Assembly: GCF_002379365.1 (NCBI RefSeq)
Contig: NZ_JQIU01000008.1
Coordinates: 1,471,688-1,522,458 of the forward strand
Source of the DNA: Brachyspira sp. G79
GTDB taxonomy: Bacteria; Spirochaetota; Brachyspiria; Brachyspirales; Brachyspiraceae
Length of the DNA stretch: 50,771 nucleotides
Reading direction: 5' to 3'
Shown here: piece by piece, positions 34,547-44,372 of the stretch
Layout of the letters: the number at the start of each line of letters is the position of its first letter
Numbering within the stretch: the stretch's first letter is position 1
Position numbers and translations under genes: made by a program
Notes under the pieces: generated by a model
Seen by the model: only the letters and a program-made list of their open reading frames with translations
Told to the model about the DNA's origin: nothing
Databases searched by the model: none

Positions 34547-35509
34547 ATGTATAATGAAAAGCATTTAAAAAATATAGGTGCATCAATAGATAAAGCAAAG
34601 GCACTTTATGACAATTGTATATGCTGCGGACATATATGCGGTATTAACCGTAATAAAAATAAGATAGGAAGATGTAAAATTTTTGAAGATACTCATCATA
34701 TAAAAGTTGCATCCCACACACTTCATTTTGGAGAAGAGCCTATGATTGTAGGAGAGAGAGGAAGCGGAACAGTATTTTTTTCAAGCTGTAATTTGAACTG
34801 TGTATTTTGTCAGAATTACCAGATTAGTAATGAAGGAGTAGGAGAAGAAGTTAATATAGAAACACTATCCGATTATTTTTTGAGTTTAGAAAGAGATGGA
34901 GCTTTAAATATAAATTTGGTAAGTGCTACACATGTTATATATCCAGTGCTTAAAGGTTTAAAGATTGCTTTAGAGAAGGGGCTTAATCTTCCTATAGTTT
35001 ACAATACAAATGGGTATGATACAAAAGAATTACTGGATTGTTTAGACGGCATAGTTGATATATATTTGCCTGATTTAAAATATGTTTTTGATGATAAGGC
35101 TTTTAAATATTCTAGGGCTGAAAATTATTTTAATGTTGCTATTAATGCGATAGAAACAATGAAAAGTCAGGTTGGAGATTTAATCGTTAATAATAATGGT
35201 ATTGCTGAGAGAGGAATCATAATAAGGCATTTGATACTGCCAAACAATGAATCTGACTCTTATGATATACTAATAGAATTAAAGGAAAGAGGATTTTTAA
35301 ATAGCACTATATCTTTAATGTCGCAGTATAATCCTAAATTTAAGGCTTTAGATTTTGAGAATATAAACAGGAAGCTATATAAAAAAGAGTATGATGATGT
35401 AGTAGACTATGCACTTGATTTGGGATTTGAAAATTTATTAGTTCAGGATATGGATAGTTCTGAAAATTATTTGCCAGATTTTACTAAAGAAAAACCATTT
35501 CAAATATAG
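34547..35509 (+). CDS. Radical SAM protein, PflX-like
   Basis: 320 residues. The radical SAM cluster motif CNLNCVFC (CxxxCxxC) lies near residue 82, in FFSSCNLNCVFCQNYQISN. The N-terminal CICCGHICGINRNKNKIGRC adds a cysteine set typical of the PflX group (COG1313), relatives of pyruvate-formate-lyase activating enzymes. The usual function is glycyl-radical or other radical chemistry, but the target is unknown. No glycyl-radical enzyme gene is adjacent. Confidence 0.82.
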   Translation: MYNEKHLKNIGASIDKAKALYDNCICCGHICGINRNKNKIGRCKIFEDTHHIKVASHTLHFGEEPMIVGERGSGTVFFSSCNLNCVFCQNYQISNEGVGEEVNIETLSDYFLSLERDGALNINLVSATHVIYPVLKGLKIALEKGLNLPIVYNTNGYDTKELLDCLDGIVDIYLPDLKYVFDDKAFKYSRAENYFNVAINAIETMKSQVGDLIVNNNGIAERGIIIRHLILPNNESDSYDILIELKERGFLNSTISLMSQYNPKFKALDFENINRKLYKKEYDDVVDYALDLGFENLLVQDMDSSENYLPDFTKEKPFQI

Positions 35510-35551
35510 TTTTATAATATTATTTAAAAAAAATTAAACAATCTTTATATT

Positions 35552-35579
35552 TTGACAAAAATATTTTATAATGTATAAT
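35552..35579 (+). promoter_or_regulatory. Promoter of the HEAT-like/MinD-like pair
   Basis: TTGACA (35552-35557), a 16-base spacer and TATAAT (35574-35579), about 58 bases before the first ATG. Confidence 0.7.
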
Positions 35580-35636
35580 TATCGAATAATCAGAGTATTG
35601 TTTATTTGATTCTTTTATTTAACTAAGGAAGAAACT

Positions 35637-35831
35637 ATGAAAGAAATTTTTGCACTTTTGGAAAGCGAAGAGGTAGAAAAAAGACTTGAGGCTCTTGAAG
35701 AGTTGGCAAAAAATGTAGAAAATTCCGATAAAATATCTGTAATTAAAGCATTGAAGCCGCATATACTAGATTGGGACGAAAATGTCAGACTTAAAGTGGC
35801 TCAGGTATTAAAATTGTATACAGGACAATAA
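35637..35831 (+). CDS. Small HEAT-repeat-like protein
   Basis: 64 residues forming about two helix pairs: EEVEKRLEALEELAKNV and ILDWDENVRLKVAQVLKLY, the latter like a HEAT motif. It ends one base before the MinD-like ATPase starts, implying coupled translation and perhaps a shared complex. Function unknown. Confidence 0.65.
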   Translation: MKEIFALLESEEVEKRLEALEELAKNVENSDKISVIKALKPHILDWDENVRLKVAQVLKLYTGQ

Positions 35832-35832
35832 T

Positions 35833-36633
35833 ATGGGAAGAATAATATCTTTTTCTAGCGGTAAGGGCGGTGCAGGAAAAACTTTATGCTCAGTTAATTT
35901 TTCTGCCGAATTAGCCTCAAGAGGATATAAAGTTTTAGTATTTGATATAGATATTAACTGTTCTAATGTATTTATATTACTTCATGTCAAACCGCAATCT
36001 AAATTACAAGAATATTTTGAGGGTACTTTAACATTAAAAGACTGCGTTATAAGAAGTGAGTATGGTATTGATGTTATTAGTGCTGGTGTTAATATACAAA
36101 GATTTGTTCAGTTTGAAAATGATTTTAATTTGTCAAACCTTGCTAAAGATTTAAAGGTTTTAGCTGAAGATTATGATTATGTTATAATAGATTATGCTGC
36201 TGGTATTACTCAGCCTATGATGCGTTTTTATGAGATGTCTGATGATATTATATTAGTAGCAAACCCAGAGATTACAGCTTTAACAGATCTCTACAGACTT
36301 ATGAAGATGATATACGTTAATAATATGACAGACAAAATGTATTTGATAGTCAATAAAGTAAAAAATATAGACTGGGCTATAAATTTATACAGAGAAGTTA
36401 AGAAGGTAACTGCTAAGTTCTCTCTTGATATTAATTTGGTTCTTTTAGGACCTGTACTTTTTGATGAAGAGAAAGTTATGATATCAGTTCAGAAAAGAAC
36501 ACCTATTATAATACTTTATCCGAAAACTCCTATAAAGGGCGGTTTTTCATTGGCTGTTACTAGATATTTGTATGATATAGGTGTTATGAAAGATGAAAAT
36601 GCCAGAGAAAAAACTTTCTCTGAGTTTTTTTAA
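35833..36633 (+). CDS. MinD/ParA-family ATPase
   Basis: 266 residues. The deviant Walker A SSGKGGAGKT lies near residues 8-17, with the signature first lysine of the ParA/MinD class. Walker A' FDIDINCSNV and the Walker B-like YVIIDYAAG follow. Such ATPases position division sites, flagella or chromosomes. In spirochaetes FlhG-like and MinD-like members both occur, and no flagellar gene is adjacent, so I leave the role open. No clear C-terminal amphipathic membrane-targeting helix is seen. Confidence 0.85.
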   Translation: MGRIISFSSGKGGAGKTLCSVNFSAELASRGYKVLVFDIDINCSNVFILLHVKPQSKLQEYFEGTLTLKDCVIRSEYGIDVISAGVNIQRFVQFENDFNLSNLAKDLKVLAEDYDYVIIDYAAGITQPMMRFYEMSDDIILVANPEITALTDLYRLMKMIYVNNMTDKMYLIVNKVKNIDWAINLYREVKKVTAKFSLDINLVLLGPVLFDEEKVMISVQKRTPIIILYPKTPIKGGFSLAVTRYLYDIGVMKDENAREKTFSEFF

Positions 36634-36761
36634 TAATTATATATAAAATTTATTTATTTTTATTTTAATATATTCTTAAAATTGGTATCATTTTAATTTG
36701 ACAAATATATTTATATTGCTAAACTATTATATAATAGGAAATGATAAATTAGAGGTGTACT

Positions 36762-37385
36762 ATGAGTAAAAATATTGTTATAACTATCAGCAGAGAATTC
36801 GGAAGCGGCGGAAGATATATCGGTGAGATGGTAGCAAAGAAACTTGATATACCTTTTTATGATAAGGCTATAATAGAGATGGCATCAGATAAAACAGGAT
36901 TTTCTCCTGAATATATCAAAGAAAATGAACAGAAATTAACTGGTTCTTCTTTATTTAATTTTGCTATATCTGGCTCTTATGCAGGAAATATGACATTTGG
37001 AAATGGAGAGTCGCTGCAAGATACTATGTTTTTTGCTCAAAGTAATGTTATTAAGGAAGTAGCTTCAAAACACTCTTGTGTTATAGTGGGAAGATGTGCT
37101 AATCATGTGTTGGAAGGAATGGATAATTGTATTAATATATTTATTTATTCAGATATGCAAAGCAAAATCAAGCGTGCTGTTGATGAATATAAATTAGATA
37201 GTACTAATATAGAAAAAATCCTAAAAGAAAGAGATAAATTAAGATCCAAACATTATAATTATTATACAGGCAAAGTTTGGGGGGATGCAAGAAATTATCA
37301 TGCCTGCTTCAATAGTGATTTTGTAGGCATTGATAATACTGTAGAATTAATAGAAAAAATAGCTAAATTTAGATTAGAAAGATAG
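36762..37385 (+). CDS. Cytidylate kinase-like protein
   Basis: 207 residues of the cytidylate-kinase-like family: ITISREFGSGGRYIGEMVAKKL is the characteristic N-terminal P-loop variant, followed by IPFYDKAIIEMA, and CVIVGRCANHVL in the middle. It probably is a nucleotide kinase, but true CMP kinase activity is not certain for this subfamily. An AGAGG ribosome site precedes the ATG. The PHP gene follows after 10 bases. Confidence 0.82.
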   Translation: MSKNIVITISREFGSGGRYIGEMVAKKLDIPFYDKAIIEMASDKTGFSPEYIKENEQKLTGSSLFNFAISGSYAGNMTFGNGESLQDTMFFAQSNVIKEVASKHSCVIVGRCANHVLEGMDNCINIFIYSDMQSKIKRAVDEYKLDSTNIEKILKERDKLRSKHYNYYTGKVWGDARNYHACFNSDFVGIDNTVELIEKIAKFRLER

Positions 37386-37395
37386 GTATATTATT

Positions 37396-38103
37396 ATGAA
37401 AATAATAGCTGATTTACATACCCATACTATAGTAAGTGAGCATGCATACAATACAGTTAATGAAATGGTACAAGCGGCTAAAAAAAAGGGTTTTTTGGCT
37501 TTAGCTATTACAGATCATGGTCCTGCCTCAAGTGATGGGGCTAAGGAAGTTCATTTTAAGGCTATGCATAATTTGCCAGATTATATAGATGGTATAAGAC
37601 TATTAAGAGGATGCGAGGCTGATATAATAGATTACAGCGGAAAAGTAGATTTAAGTGCCAGTGTATTAAATTATTTGGATTTTGTTATAGCTTCATACCA
37701 TGAAGATGCTTTACAGCCTATCAATATAAGGGAGCATACTAACGGATATGCTGAAGTGATAAAAAATAAAGACATTGATTGTTTAGGTCATGTCGGAAAT
37801 CCTAAATTTGAGTTTAATATTGAATATATAGTAAAATTATGCAAAGAATATAATAAATTAATAGAAATTAATTCATCATCTTTTAAAGTTAGAAAAGGAA
37901 GTTATCCTATATGCAAGGAGGTAGCACTTGCCTGCAAAAAATATGAAACTAATATAATAGTAACTTCTGATGCTCATTCTATGTATAAGGTGGGAGATCA
38001 TAAAGATGCAATAGATATGCTTGAATCTATTGATTTTCCTGAGAATCTTATACTTAATACTGATTATGACAGATTGATGGAATATCTTAATATAGAAAAA
38101 TGA
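37396..38103 (+). CDS. PHP-domain phosphatase, YcdX-like
   Basis: 235 residues. The PHP metal motifs are visible: DLHTHTIVSEHAYNTVNEM, AITDHGPASSDG, ASYHED, CLGHVGNP and VTSDAHSMYKVGD. This pattern fits the YcdX-type phosphatases, which bind three metals. It differs from the other PHP protein at 28433, so the two are not recent duplicates. Its stop overlaps the next ATG by four bases. Confidence 0.85.
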   Translation: MKIIADLHTHTIVSEHAYNTVNEMVQAAKKKGFLALAITDHGPASSDGAKEVHFKAMHNLPDYIDGIRLLRGCEADIIDYSGKVDLSASVLNYLDFVIASYHEDALQPINIREHTNGYAEVIKNKDIDCLGHVGNPKFEFNIEYIVKLCKEYNKLIEINSSSFKVRKGSYPICKEVALACKKYETNIIVTSDAHSMYKVGDHKDAIDMLESIDFPENLILNTDYDRLMEYLNIEK

Positions 38104-38900
38104 TAATCTTTTTTTTGATTGTAAGTTTGCTTGCTTCTTCTATAGGAGCTATTTGCGGAATAGGTGGCGGTGTTATAATAAAGCCAGTACTTGATTCTTT
38201 AAATATTATGGAAGTAAGTAAAATAAGTTTTTTATCTTCATGCACAGTGCTTTCTATGAGTTTGTATACTTTTATAGTTTCAAAGATAAAGGGAGACAGT
38301 CTTGTAAATGGAAAAATAGCTACTCCTCTTGCTTTGGGTGGTGTACTTGGCGGAATACTAGGAAAGATGTCATTTTCTTATGTTATTATATTTTTTCAAA
38401 GTGAAAATATTGCAGGTGTTTTTCAGTCGTCTATTTTAGTACTATTAACCATATTCACATTTATTTTTACTGTAAAAAATATGGGAGATAAAAAAATAAA
38501 GTCTTTGCATATACAAAATATATTTTTATGTATTATAATAGGACTTATTCTTGGATTTTTATCATCATTTCTAGGTATTGGCGGCGGACCTTTTAATATA
38601 GCATTTTTATATTTTTTCTTTAGTATGGATTCAAAAGCTGCAGCTCAGAATTCTTTGTATATAATACTTTTTTCTCAAATTGCAAGCGTATTTATAAGTG
38701 TATCAAATAATGAGGTTTCAAAAGTTAATTTACGTTTTTTGATTGTAATGATAATCGGCGGTATATTGGGCGGGGTATTAGGCAGATTTATTAATAAAAA
38801 AATAGATTCTAATATTGTTAATAAACTATTTATAATTATATTAATAATTATAATTTTGATAACTTCCTATAATTTGTACCATTTTTCTATCAATATATAA
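38100..38900 (+). CDS. TSUP-family (TauE/SafE) membrane transporter
   Basis: 266 residues with about eight hydrophobic segments. Two glycine-rich family repeats are visible: GAICGIGGGVIIKPVLD near the N-terminus and SSFLGIGGGPFNIAFLYFF in the second half. The family exports sulfur-containing or organic anions; the substrate is unknown here. The ATGA overlap with the PHP gene shows translational coupling. Confidence 0.87.
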   Translation: MIIFFLIVSLLASSIGAICGIGGGVIIKPVLDSLNIMEVSKISFLSSCTVLSMSLYTFIVSKIKGDSLVNGKIATPLALGGVLGGILGKMSFSYVIIFFQSENIAGVFQSSILVLLTIFTFIFTVKNMGDKKIKSLHIQNIFLCIIIGLILGFLSSFLGIGGGPFNIAFLYFFFSMDSKAAAQNSLYIILFSQIASVFISVSNNEVSKVNLRFLIVMIIGGILGGVLGRFINKKIDSNIVNKLFIIILIIIILITSYNLYHFSINI

Positions 38901-38960
38901 CTTTTAATGTTGTTTTATGTTATAATTATTACTATACTATTAATATGGCGGTAATTATAT

Positions 38961-40202
38961 ATGTTAGACATTGTTATAAAGAATATAGGCAGCTTGGTAA
39001 CAGCACAAGGCAGCAATCCATTATATGGTAAAAATCAGGGAAAAGTAAAAGTATATAATAATATTTGCATAGGTATAAAAAATGGTTTGATAGAATATAT
39101 AGGAGAATCTCCAAATGAAAGAGCTAGAAAAACTATCAATGCTAATGGTGCCTTAGTTACATCTGGTTTAGTTGACTGCCATACCCACTTTGTATATGGC
39201 GGAAGCCGTGAAGATGAGATGTATGATATAGTCACAGGACATATGGGATATTCTGATATAATAAAGGCTGGATACGGTATATTATCTACTGTAAAAGATA
39301 CTAGAAAACAGACAGAAAATGCCCTTTATAAAAAATCAATTCCAATACTTGACAGCATGATAAAATATGGTACTACCACTGTAGAAGGTAAAAGCGGTTA
39401 TGGTTTAACGGTTAAAGATGAGATAAAGATACTAAACGTTATGAAAAAATTAAATGAAAATCATAAAATAGATATAGTTTCTACATTTATGGGAGGGCAT
39501 GTTGTGCCTGAGGAATATAAAAATGACAGAGAAGGATATGTTAATCTAATATGCAATGAAATGATACCAAAGATTGTAGAACTTGGACTTGCAGAGTTCT
39601 GTGATGTATTTTGTGAAAATTGCGGACTCAATATGGAAGAGAGCCATAATATTTTAGATGCTGCTAGAAAGCATAATTTAAAACTTAAAATACATTCGGA
39701 TCAGCTTGAAACCAGCGGAGGTTCTTATTTGGCAGCCAGATTTAAGGCTATAAGTGCTGAACATTTGATAATGGCTGATGACAGATGTATAGATATTATA
39801 AAAAAACAAGGTGTAATAGCAGTACTTTTACCAAATGCTTCTTTTTATTTGGGAATGCCTTATGCTAGAGCTAGATATATGATAGAAAAGGGTATACCTG
39901 TTGCTATAGCTTCTGATTATAATCCTGGTTCAAGTACTTGTTTTAATATGCAATTCATTATGAAATTAGCATATTTAATATATAGATTAAAACCTGAAGA
40001 AATATTAAATGCTGCAACAATTAATGCTGCATGTGCTATTGATAGAGGTAAAGAGATCGGTACTATTGAAGTTGGTAAAAAGGCTGATATTATAATATGG
40101 AATACTAAAAAATTAAACTTTTTACTCTATACTTTGGATAATAATCTATGCGGTATTGTTTTTAAATCAGGAGAAATTGTATATAACAATACTAATATTT
40201 AG
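38961..40202 (+). CDS. hutI: Imidazolonepropionase
   Basis: Hydrolyses imidazolone-5-propionate to formiminoglutamate in histidine breakdown. Its 413 residues are typical. The metal site DCHTHFVYGGSREDE (His74, His76) and the KSGYGLT segment are present, then FMGGHVVPEEY, IHSDQLE, and ASDYNPGSST. Other hut genes (hutH, hutU, a formiminoglutamate hydrolase) are not in this window, so the pathway must be split across the genome or incomplete. Confidence 0.94.
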   Translation: MLDIVIKNIGSLVTAQGSNPLYGKNQGKVKVYNNICIGIKNGLIEYIGESPNERARKTINANGALVTSGLVDCHTHFVYGGSREDEMYDIVTGHMGYSDIIKAGYGILSTVKDTRKQTENALYKKSIPILDSMIKYGTTTVEGKSGYGLTVKDEIKILNVMKKLNENHKIDIVSTFMGGHVVPEEYKNDREGYVNLICNEMIPKIVELGLAEFCDVFCENCGLNMEESHNILDAARKHNLKLKIHSDQLETSGGSYLAARFKAISAEHLIMADDRCIDIIKKQGVIAVLLPNASFYLGMPYARARYMIEKGIPVAIASDYNPGSSTCFNMQFIMKLAYLIYRLKPEEILNAATINAACAIDRGKEIGTIEVGKKADIIIWNTKKLNFLLYTLDNNLCGIVFKSGEIVYNNTNI

Positions 40203-40283
40203 TAAATTATCATAGTATAAAAATAATTATAGTTTTTTTAATATATTTTTTATTATTTTGAAATATGCAAAGTATTATTTTAC

Positions 40284-40312
40284 TTGACAATTTAGTCTTA
40301 TTTGATTATATT
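40284..40312 (+). promoter_or_regulatory. Promoter of the TPR gene pair
   Basis: TTGACA (40284-40289), a 17-base spacer and TATATT (40307-40312). The transcript would cover both TPR genes to the terminator at 43586. Confidence 0.65.
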
Positions 40313-40378
40313 ATATAAATATACGTATATATCTCTGTACGTTTTTTTACTTTAAGGGAGTAGTTTGTATAAAATATA

Positions 40379-41359
40379 ATGGAAGAAGAATTATTTTCTA
40401 GGAAGGAGTCTGTTAAGGATATTTTTTCTGTTATAGAAAGTAAATTAAAAAACGGCTTATTTGAAGAGTCTATGGAATATTTTGATAAGATTATGTCTAT
40501 GGACTTTGAATGTGCTAATCTATATGAAAATATATCCTGCGTTAAATTTTGGATTAACAGACTTGATAAGTTTAAAAGCGTAGAGAGAAATTGTATAGAG
40601 TATTGCAAACTTTTAGATTCTACATATAAGAAGTTTAGTATATTTATACATGCTAAATCTTACAATGAGAGTCTTATGGCAATTAATGCTATACATTATT
40701 ATGTTTATAATAAAACAGTAGACTTAATAATGCAAAAAAACACTGATGATATTGAAGGTACGGAGGAATTACATTTACTTTCAAATGCTTTTATAGAGTT
40801 AAAGGATTATTCTAGGGCATTAAAATCTTATGAATATTTAAATACAATAGAACCTTATAATTCTAGGACTCTTAGTTTTATTGCTATGATTTATGATATA
40901 CTAGGCGATGAAAAGAAATGCAAATTATATATAAGAGAAGCTTTATTTTATGATCCTTTAAGTATAGAGTTTGAAAATATTAGCATTGAAGTAGTAAGAG
41001 AAATAAGAGATATAATAATAAAAAGAGGCATTCATAATAATAGTCAGGAGGAGATAATACTTTGGATGAGTGCCTACGGCGAGCTTATGAATATACTGGA
41101 TGTGAAAAGACCTTTAAGTGAAAAAGAAGAGTTTGAACTTAGGAAAAAGATATCTAGGCTTGAAGCTGACTATAGGAAATTAAAATTGAGAGAGGCAGCA
41201 GCACCTAAACTTTTAGCTTCTTATGCATTTTTAACAACATATCTTATTATGCGTCAAAATGATTCTGATATTGAAGAAGTTAAGGTATGGGGCAGAAAGA
41301 TGGCTATGATAGATAAGGATTTGCTGCAATACTACATAAAAATATTAGACAAGGAGTGA
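40379..41359 (+). CDS. TPR-repeat protein of unknown function
   Basis: 326 residues with tetratricopeptide-like helices (FIELKDYSRALKSYEYLNTIEP, then ILGDEKKCKLYIREALFYDP). No signal peptide. The ATG at 40379 has an AAGGGAG site 18 bases upstream, an unusually long spacing, but a stop at 40370 rules out a longer frame. It ends four bases before the next TPR gene, so the two are probably partners. Confidence 0.7.
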   Translation: MEEELFSRKESVKDIFSVIESKLKNGLFEESMEYFDKIMSMDFECANLYENISCVKFWINRLDKFKSVERNCIEYCKLLDSTYKKFSIFIHAKSYNESLMAINAIHYYVYNKTVDLIMQKNTDDIEGTEELHLLSNAFIELKDYSRALKSYEYLNTIEPYNSRTLSFIAMIYDILGDEKKCKLYIREALFYDPLSIEFENISIEVVREIRDIIIKRGIHNNSQEEIILWMSAYGELMNILDVKRPLSEKEEFELRKKISRLEADYRKLKLREAAAPKLLASYAFLTTYLIMRQNDSDIEEVKVWGRKMAMIDKDLLQYYIKILDKE

Positions 41360-41363
41360 TAAT

Positions 41364-43571
41364 ATGTCAGAAGCTCTACAAAAATTGGAAAATATATTTT
41401 CAGAAGAAACATTTACTAGAAAGCCATTACTTAATTATACAACTAAATATTTTTTTGATTTGGCTGCTGTAATTAATGACATAAATGATACTAATGATAT
41501 TAGTGCTGCTATAGAGACTGCTAAATTACAATTAGATAAAAATCCTAATCATATATCGGCATTATATGCAAACGGACTTTTAAATTTAAAAATTGAAAAC
41601 TACTCTGAAGGCAGTTTGGATAAACTTTTAGGTATTTTTAAAAATGCTAAGAAATGGAATATAGTTGAGTTTATAGCTCAGCAAATATTGGACGAATACT
41701 ATGAAAGCGATTATGCTTTAAGATATTTAGCCAGCTATTATCAAAGTACAAACAGAGAAGCTGAGGCTTTAGAAATATGGGAAAGACTTATACGTTTTGA
41801 TGTTTCAAATCCAGAACTTCCAGAAAAAATAGCTCATACAAAAGAATTAGCAGGTGATATAAAGAGTGCAGTACATTACTACAAAATAGCTTTTGAAAGA
41901 AATCTTTTAAGAGAGAGAAATAATGCTGAAAGCGATATAAAAAAAGTTCTTCAGTATGAACCTGATAATTATAACTATTTACTTAAACATGAAAATGCAT
42001 TAAAAGCATTGGTTGATTCTAATATAATGATAGATGTATGGAAAATAATATTTTTCTACTATTTTGAAAATAACAGATACAGTGATGCTTTGAAAACTAT
42101 AAAAAATTTACTTAATTATGAACAAGATATAGTAGCTCAAAATAATAAAAAAGCTAAATTTTTCAGACACAGACTTGTAGATGTTTACAAAGCATTGTAC
42201 CCTAACCATACACTTTTTGAAAAAATAGAAGAAATATCCTCTATAACTAATGTTAATAAAAAACCAAAAGAATGTATAGAAATATTTGAAAAATATATAC
42301 AATATGATGTTGATAAATATGTTATTCATAGAAACTTCGGTGTAGGAAAGATTAAAGCTATAGATATAAACTTTTTGATGATAAAATTTGTATCTCAGGA
42401 AGATGTAAGAAAAATGACATTTGATATGGCTATACAATCTCTGACTACTCTTCCAGCTGATGATATTAATGTTTATAAGGCATACAAACTTAATGAGATA
42501 AAAAAAATAGCAGAAGAAAATCCTACGGAACTTTTAACTATTATTTTAAAATATAAAAAAACTATTACAACTAAAGATTTAAAACAGGAATTAACTTCAA
42601 AACCAGCTGTAGTAGTTCCAGAGGCTTCTTATACTAAATGGCTTGAGGGAGCTAAAAAATCTGTAAGGGCTTCTACTTCTGTTAAGTTTGATAAAAATAC
42701 TTTTCTTTATAATGAAGAAGCTGAAACTTATGATGCTGAATGTTTGTCTAAGTTCAATAAAACTGATAACTTCTTTGAAAGATATCAGATATATATAGAA
42801 TATTTAAATTATACTCCTAATTTGAACTCAGATGAAGCTAGAGAAATGAATGATTATTTTGTTAATATTTCTAAAGATAAAAAGTCTCCTAATGATGAGA
42901 GAATAGTGAGTACAATATATTTAAGAAGTCAATCATCAGTTGATAAAGATGTACCTATTCTTTCTGATATAGTTAAAGATATTGATGATTATACCCATAT
43001 TTATGAGGTTCTTCCATCTTCAAACTACAGAGAGAAGTTTATAAAAGCTATTTGGGACGGAAGAAGAGACGATTATTATAATATTATATTAAAAATGCTT
43101 TATTCTTCTCAGGTAAAAAACAATTATCTTATAGTAAATAAATTATTTTCTGACGGTAAGGTTGATATGCTTGCTAAAACTATTGATGATATATTTCTTC
43201 ATTACAGAGAATATCCAGAGGCATTTGTATATTTTGCCCAGAAGATACTTGATGGAGAATATTATGATGATATAGAGGGAGACATTAAAATAAATAAAAA
43301 CTCTCTTATGATAGGGCTTCTTAGCATTATACCTCATCTCTCTAAAATGGTTGATAAAAAAGAAACATCTGCTCAGGCTAGAAAACTTTTGAAAGTGGTA
43401 TATGATTTGGTATTTGATAAGGCTTATTTACTCAAGTTTATAGAAAATGAATCTGAAGATGATGTAAAAATTATATTCAGTGAGTTCCAAAAGCTGGTTA
43501 ATTTAGAGCAGCATTATAAAACTGATATAATTTCTGCTGTTATTAAGCGTTTCCCTAATTGGAAAATATAA
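41364..43571 (+). CDS. TPR/CarD-like protein, resembling the N-terminal part of spirochaetal GreA fusions
   Basis: 735 residues. The first ~250 are TPR-like (ALYANGLLNLKIENY, EALEIWERLIRFDVSNPEL). A segment near residue 315, YVIHRNFGVGKIKAIDINFL, resembles the short beta domain of CarD/RNA-polymerase-interacting proteins. Long GreA proteins of Treponema and Borrelia have a similar N-terminal architecture with a C-terminal GreA coiled coil. Here the protein stops at FPNWKI without any GreA domain. It may bind RNA polymerase, or have lost that role; both are inference. A terminator follows directly. Confidence 0.6.
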   Translation: MSEALQKLENIFSEETFTRKPLLNYTTKYFFDLAAVINDINDTNDISAAIETAKLQLDKNPNHISALYANGLLNLKIENYSEGSLDKLLGIFKNAKKWNIVEFIAQQILDEYYESDYALRYLASYYQSTNREAEALEIWERLIRFDVSNPELPEKIAHTKELAGDIKSAVHYYKIAFERNLLRERNNAESDIKKVLQYEPDNYNYLLKHENALKALVDSNIMIDVWKIIFFYYFENNRYSDALKTIKNLLNYEQDIVAQNNKKAKFFRHRLVDVYKALYPNHTLFEKIEEISSITNVNKKPKECIEIFEKYIQYDVDKYVIHRNFGVGKIKAIDINFLMIKFVSQEDVRKMTFDMAIQSLTTLPADDINVYKAYKLNEIKKIAEENPTELLTIILKYKKTITTKDLKQELTSKPAVVVPEASYTKWLEGAKKSVRASTSVKFDKNTFLYNEEAETYDAECLSKFNKTDNFFERYQIYIEYLNYTPNLNSDEAREMNDYFVNISKDKKSPNDERIVSTIYLRSQSSVDKDVPILSDIVKDIDDYTHIYEVLPSSNYREKFIKAIWDGRRDDYYNIILKMLYSSQVKNNYLIVNKLFSDGKVDMLAKTIDDIFLHYREYPEAFVYFAQKILDGEYYDDIEGDIKINKNSLMIGLLSIIPHLSKMVDKKETSAQARKLLKVVYDLVFDKAYLLKFIENESEDDVKIIFSEFQKLVNLEQHYKTDIISAVIKRFPNWKI

Positions 43572-43585
43572 TTAAAAAATAATAT

Positions 43586-43615
43586 AAATAAAGGGTTTTT
43601 TTAAGCCCTTTATTT
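43586..43615. terminator. Bidirectional terminator
   Basis: AAATAAAGGG (43586-43595) and CCCTTTATTT (43606-43615) form a perfect 10-bp stem followed by a T run, between the convergent TPR and ecfT genes. Confidence 0.85.
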
Positions 43616-43619
43616 TTTA

Positions 43620-44360
43620 TTATAGTTTTATATTATCAAGTATTTTTATTATATTAAGTCTTACTAAAATAATAAATACTAAAAATAAAATGCTGAATGA
43701 TATATATAAAATGTCTTTTACTTTGATAAATGATTCATATAGCCTTGTTTTATCATATGGAGCACTGTATCCTCTCACTTCCATAGCAACAGCTGTTTTT
43801 ACTGATGACTGTATTGCCAAAATTACTATTGGTATAAAAAGATTGGCTGAATTAGCTATTTTCTCTCCTATTGGCATTAATTGATAATCAAGCCCTCTTG
43901 CTTTTTGGGCTTTTCTTATTCTTAAAGCTTCATCTTTTATTAATGGTATAAACTTTAATGATAATGCTATTATAATGCTTATGCTTTCTATTGGTATTTT
44001 TAGATATTTCAAAGGATAAAATATTTTTTCTATGGCAAAACCTATATCCATTATATCCATAGACGATAATACCACAGCTGCAAGTATTATAATTCCAAAT
44101 AATCTGAAAGCTGTATTTGCTATATAATCTATATTTCTGCCTATCAAAAAATAATTAATTAATATGATTGAAAGTAAAAGCCATATAGACGCTATAAATA
44201 TTTTTATAATATTTTTAATATTTATTCCTATAAAAAGTACATGCAAAATTATAGCTAATGCACAGAATATAGTTTGATTTATTTTATTCATTACTACTAA
44301 TGATACAGCTAAAAATAATGTGGATAAAAAAATAGTTCTTGGGTCAAATCTTTTTGTCAT
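43620..44360 (-). CDS. ecfT: ECF transporter transmembrane subunit EcfT
   Basis: 246 residues with about five to six membrane helices. The two coupling Ala-Arg-Gly-type motifs are visible: RKAQKARGLDYQ and AVAMEVRGYSA. EcfT couples ATP hydrolysis by the two ATPases to the substrate-binding S component. It is the last gene of the three-gene energizing module on this strand. Confidence 0.9.
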   Translation of the reverse strand: MTKRFDPRTIFLSTLFLAVSLVVMNKINQTIFCALAIILHVLFIGINIKNIIKIFIASIWLLLSIILINYFLIGRNIDYIANTAFRLFGIIILAAVVLSSMDIMDIGFAIEKIFYPLKYLKIPIESISIIIALSLKFIPLIKDEALRIRKAQKARGLDYQLMPIGEKIANSANLFIPIVILAIQSSVKTAVAMEVRGYSAPYDKTRLYESFIKVKDILYISFSILFLVFIILVRLNIIKILDNIKL

Positions 44361-44372
44361 AATAATACTCTT

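Noticed and set aside
36698-36735. TTGACA and TATAAT before the cytidylate-kinase-like gene as a promoter
   Set aside because: The spacing (26 bases) is too long for a normal promoter, so it is not listed as a feature.
40306-40608. Minus-strand 100-residue ORF
   Set aside because: It overlaps the start of the TPR gene and its promoter and has no family resemblance.
42108-42437. Minus-strand 109-residue Tyr/Phe/Ile-rich ORF
   Set aside because: It is the antisense shadow of the long TPR/CarD-like gene; the composition is an effect of AT-rich complement.
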